Shown here: positions 4,908 to 5,263 of the stretch, one piece after another
Layout of the letters: each line of letters starts with the position of its first letter
Position numbering within the stretch: position 1 is the stretch's first letter
DNA from: Devosia sp.
Lineage (GTDB): Bacteria; Pseudomonadota; Alphaproteobacteria; Rhizobiales; Devosiaceae
Assembly (NCBI GenBank): GCA_016793415.1
Contig: JAEUMC010000300.1
Location: 1 to 5,263 of the forward strand
DNA length: 5,263 nt
Reading direction: 5' to 3'
Position numbers and translations under genes: made by a program
The notes under the pieces: generated by a model
Told to the model about the DNA's origin: nothing
Seen by the model: only the letters and a program-made list of their open reading frames with translations
Databases searched by the model: none

Positions 4908-5263
4908 CCCAGCACGGAAGCCGCGATCACGCCGGCAAAGCCGACCAGCGCCACCGAGGCGACCTTGCGCATCACTCCGGTGTGCCGGTCGCCAGCTGCT
5001 GCCCCGATCGCCCGTCCCACCAGGATCCACGCGAACCCGACCAGCGGCACCAGGAGCGCGAAGCCGAGCACGTACCACCCCAGTTGCGCGGAGCTGGTCG
5101 GGATGATGCTGAGCGAGAAGATCAACGCCTTGGGGTTGAGCAGCGTGGTGACGAACACCGACTGCATGCCGATGCTCGTCTGGCGCTGCGTCAGGCCCGC
5201 GTTGTGCCGCCACAGCTTGATGGCAGTCCAGATCAGATAGGCGACGACCGCCGCCTTGAGCGC
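4904..5263 (-). CDS. LysE/RhtB-type amino-acid exporter, 5' end outside the window
   Basis: The C-terminal 119 residues of an integral membrane protein are visible; the frame is open to the window edge at 5263, so the N terminus is missing (the family is usually about 200-210 residues). Hydrophobic segments are seen at fragment residues 1-18 (ending AIKLWR), about 36-55 (VFVTTLLNPKALIFSLSIIP), about 60-85 and about 98-118. The LLNPKALIF motif (41-49) after a short polar loop is the hallmark of the LysE/RhtB family of amino-acid and metabolite exporters in the inner membrane. A methionine at fragment residue 33 (plus 5167-5165) would give a truncated reading and is not the true start. The gene converges on the GH38-like gene and shares 4 bp with it. 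The exported substrate is unknown, and nothing links it to the sugar cassette. Confidence 0.88.
   Translation of the reverse strand, partial: ALKAAVVAYLIWTAIKLWRHNAGLTQRQTSIGMQSVFVTTLLNPKALIFSLSIIPTSSAQLGWYVLGFALLVPLVGFAWILVGRAIGAAAGDRHTGVMRKVASVALVGFAGVIAASVLG

Noticed and set aside
5165..5167. ATG as the true start of the LysE-type gene (87-residue protein)
   Set aside because: The frame is open upstream to the window edge and encodes a matching hydrophobic segment (AVVAYLIWTAIKLW) typical of the family, so the gene is cut by the window, not short.
4308..5213. Minus-strand open frame of 301 codons spanning the end of the enzyme gene and the LysE-type gene
   Set aside because: It runs across two well-supported genes in a different frame, with composition typical of high-GC shadow frames and no family resemblance.

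Overview
The window is a high-GC chromosomal stretch with the look of an alphaproteobacterium, most likely Hyphomicrobiales (rhizobia/Devosia-like). This placement is an inference from three things: GC-rich codon use, the style of the LacI-type regulator and sugar-binding protein, and their pairing with a DUF5054-type GH38-like protein. There are no tRNA or rRNA genes, no CRISPR array and no recognisable transposase.

Layout: (1) 1-179 is the 3' flank of the first gene, with a stem-loop and a convincing minus-strand intrinsic terminator. (2) 180-1541 (minus) encodes a secreted sugar-type ABC solute-binding protein. (3) 1542-1859 is a divergent control region. It holds a promoter for the binding-protein gene with a palindromic LacI-type operator between its -35 and -10, a probable promoter for the regulator, and a second closely matching operator just ahead of the regulator gene. 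(4) 1860-2897 (plus) encodes the LacI-family regulator, with a TTG start. (5) 2899-3043 is an approximately 145-bp, nearly end-to-end palindromic element with 21-bp arms matching at 19 of 21 positions. (6) 3051-4907 (plus) encodes a 618-residue DUF5054 protein with the metal-site pattern of family 38 alpha-mannosidases. (7) 4904-5263 (minus) is the C-terminal part of a LysE/RhtB-type exporter that converges on, and overlaps by 4 bp, the preceding gene.

How it works together (inference): the binding protein captures a sugar or glycoside in the periplasm. Permease and ATPase genes are not in the window and may lie beyond position 1. The imported ligand, or a product of it, would release the LacI-type repressor from both operators and de-repress the binding protein and the regulator-enzyme transcript. 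The signal-peptide-less GH38-like enzyme would then act on the substrate in the cytoplasm. The LysE-type gene is probably unrelated. The least ordinary items are the uncharacterised DUF5054 enzyme, the palindromic element wedged between regulator and enzyme genes, and the matched operator pair. I see no sign of a wholly new type of system.
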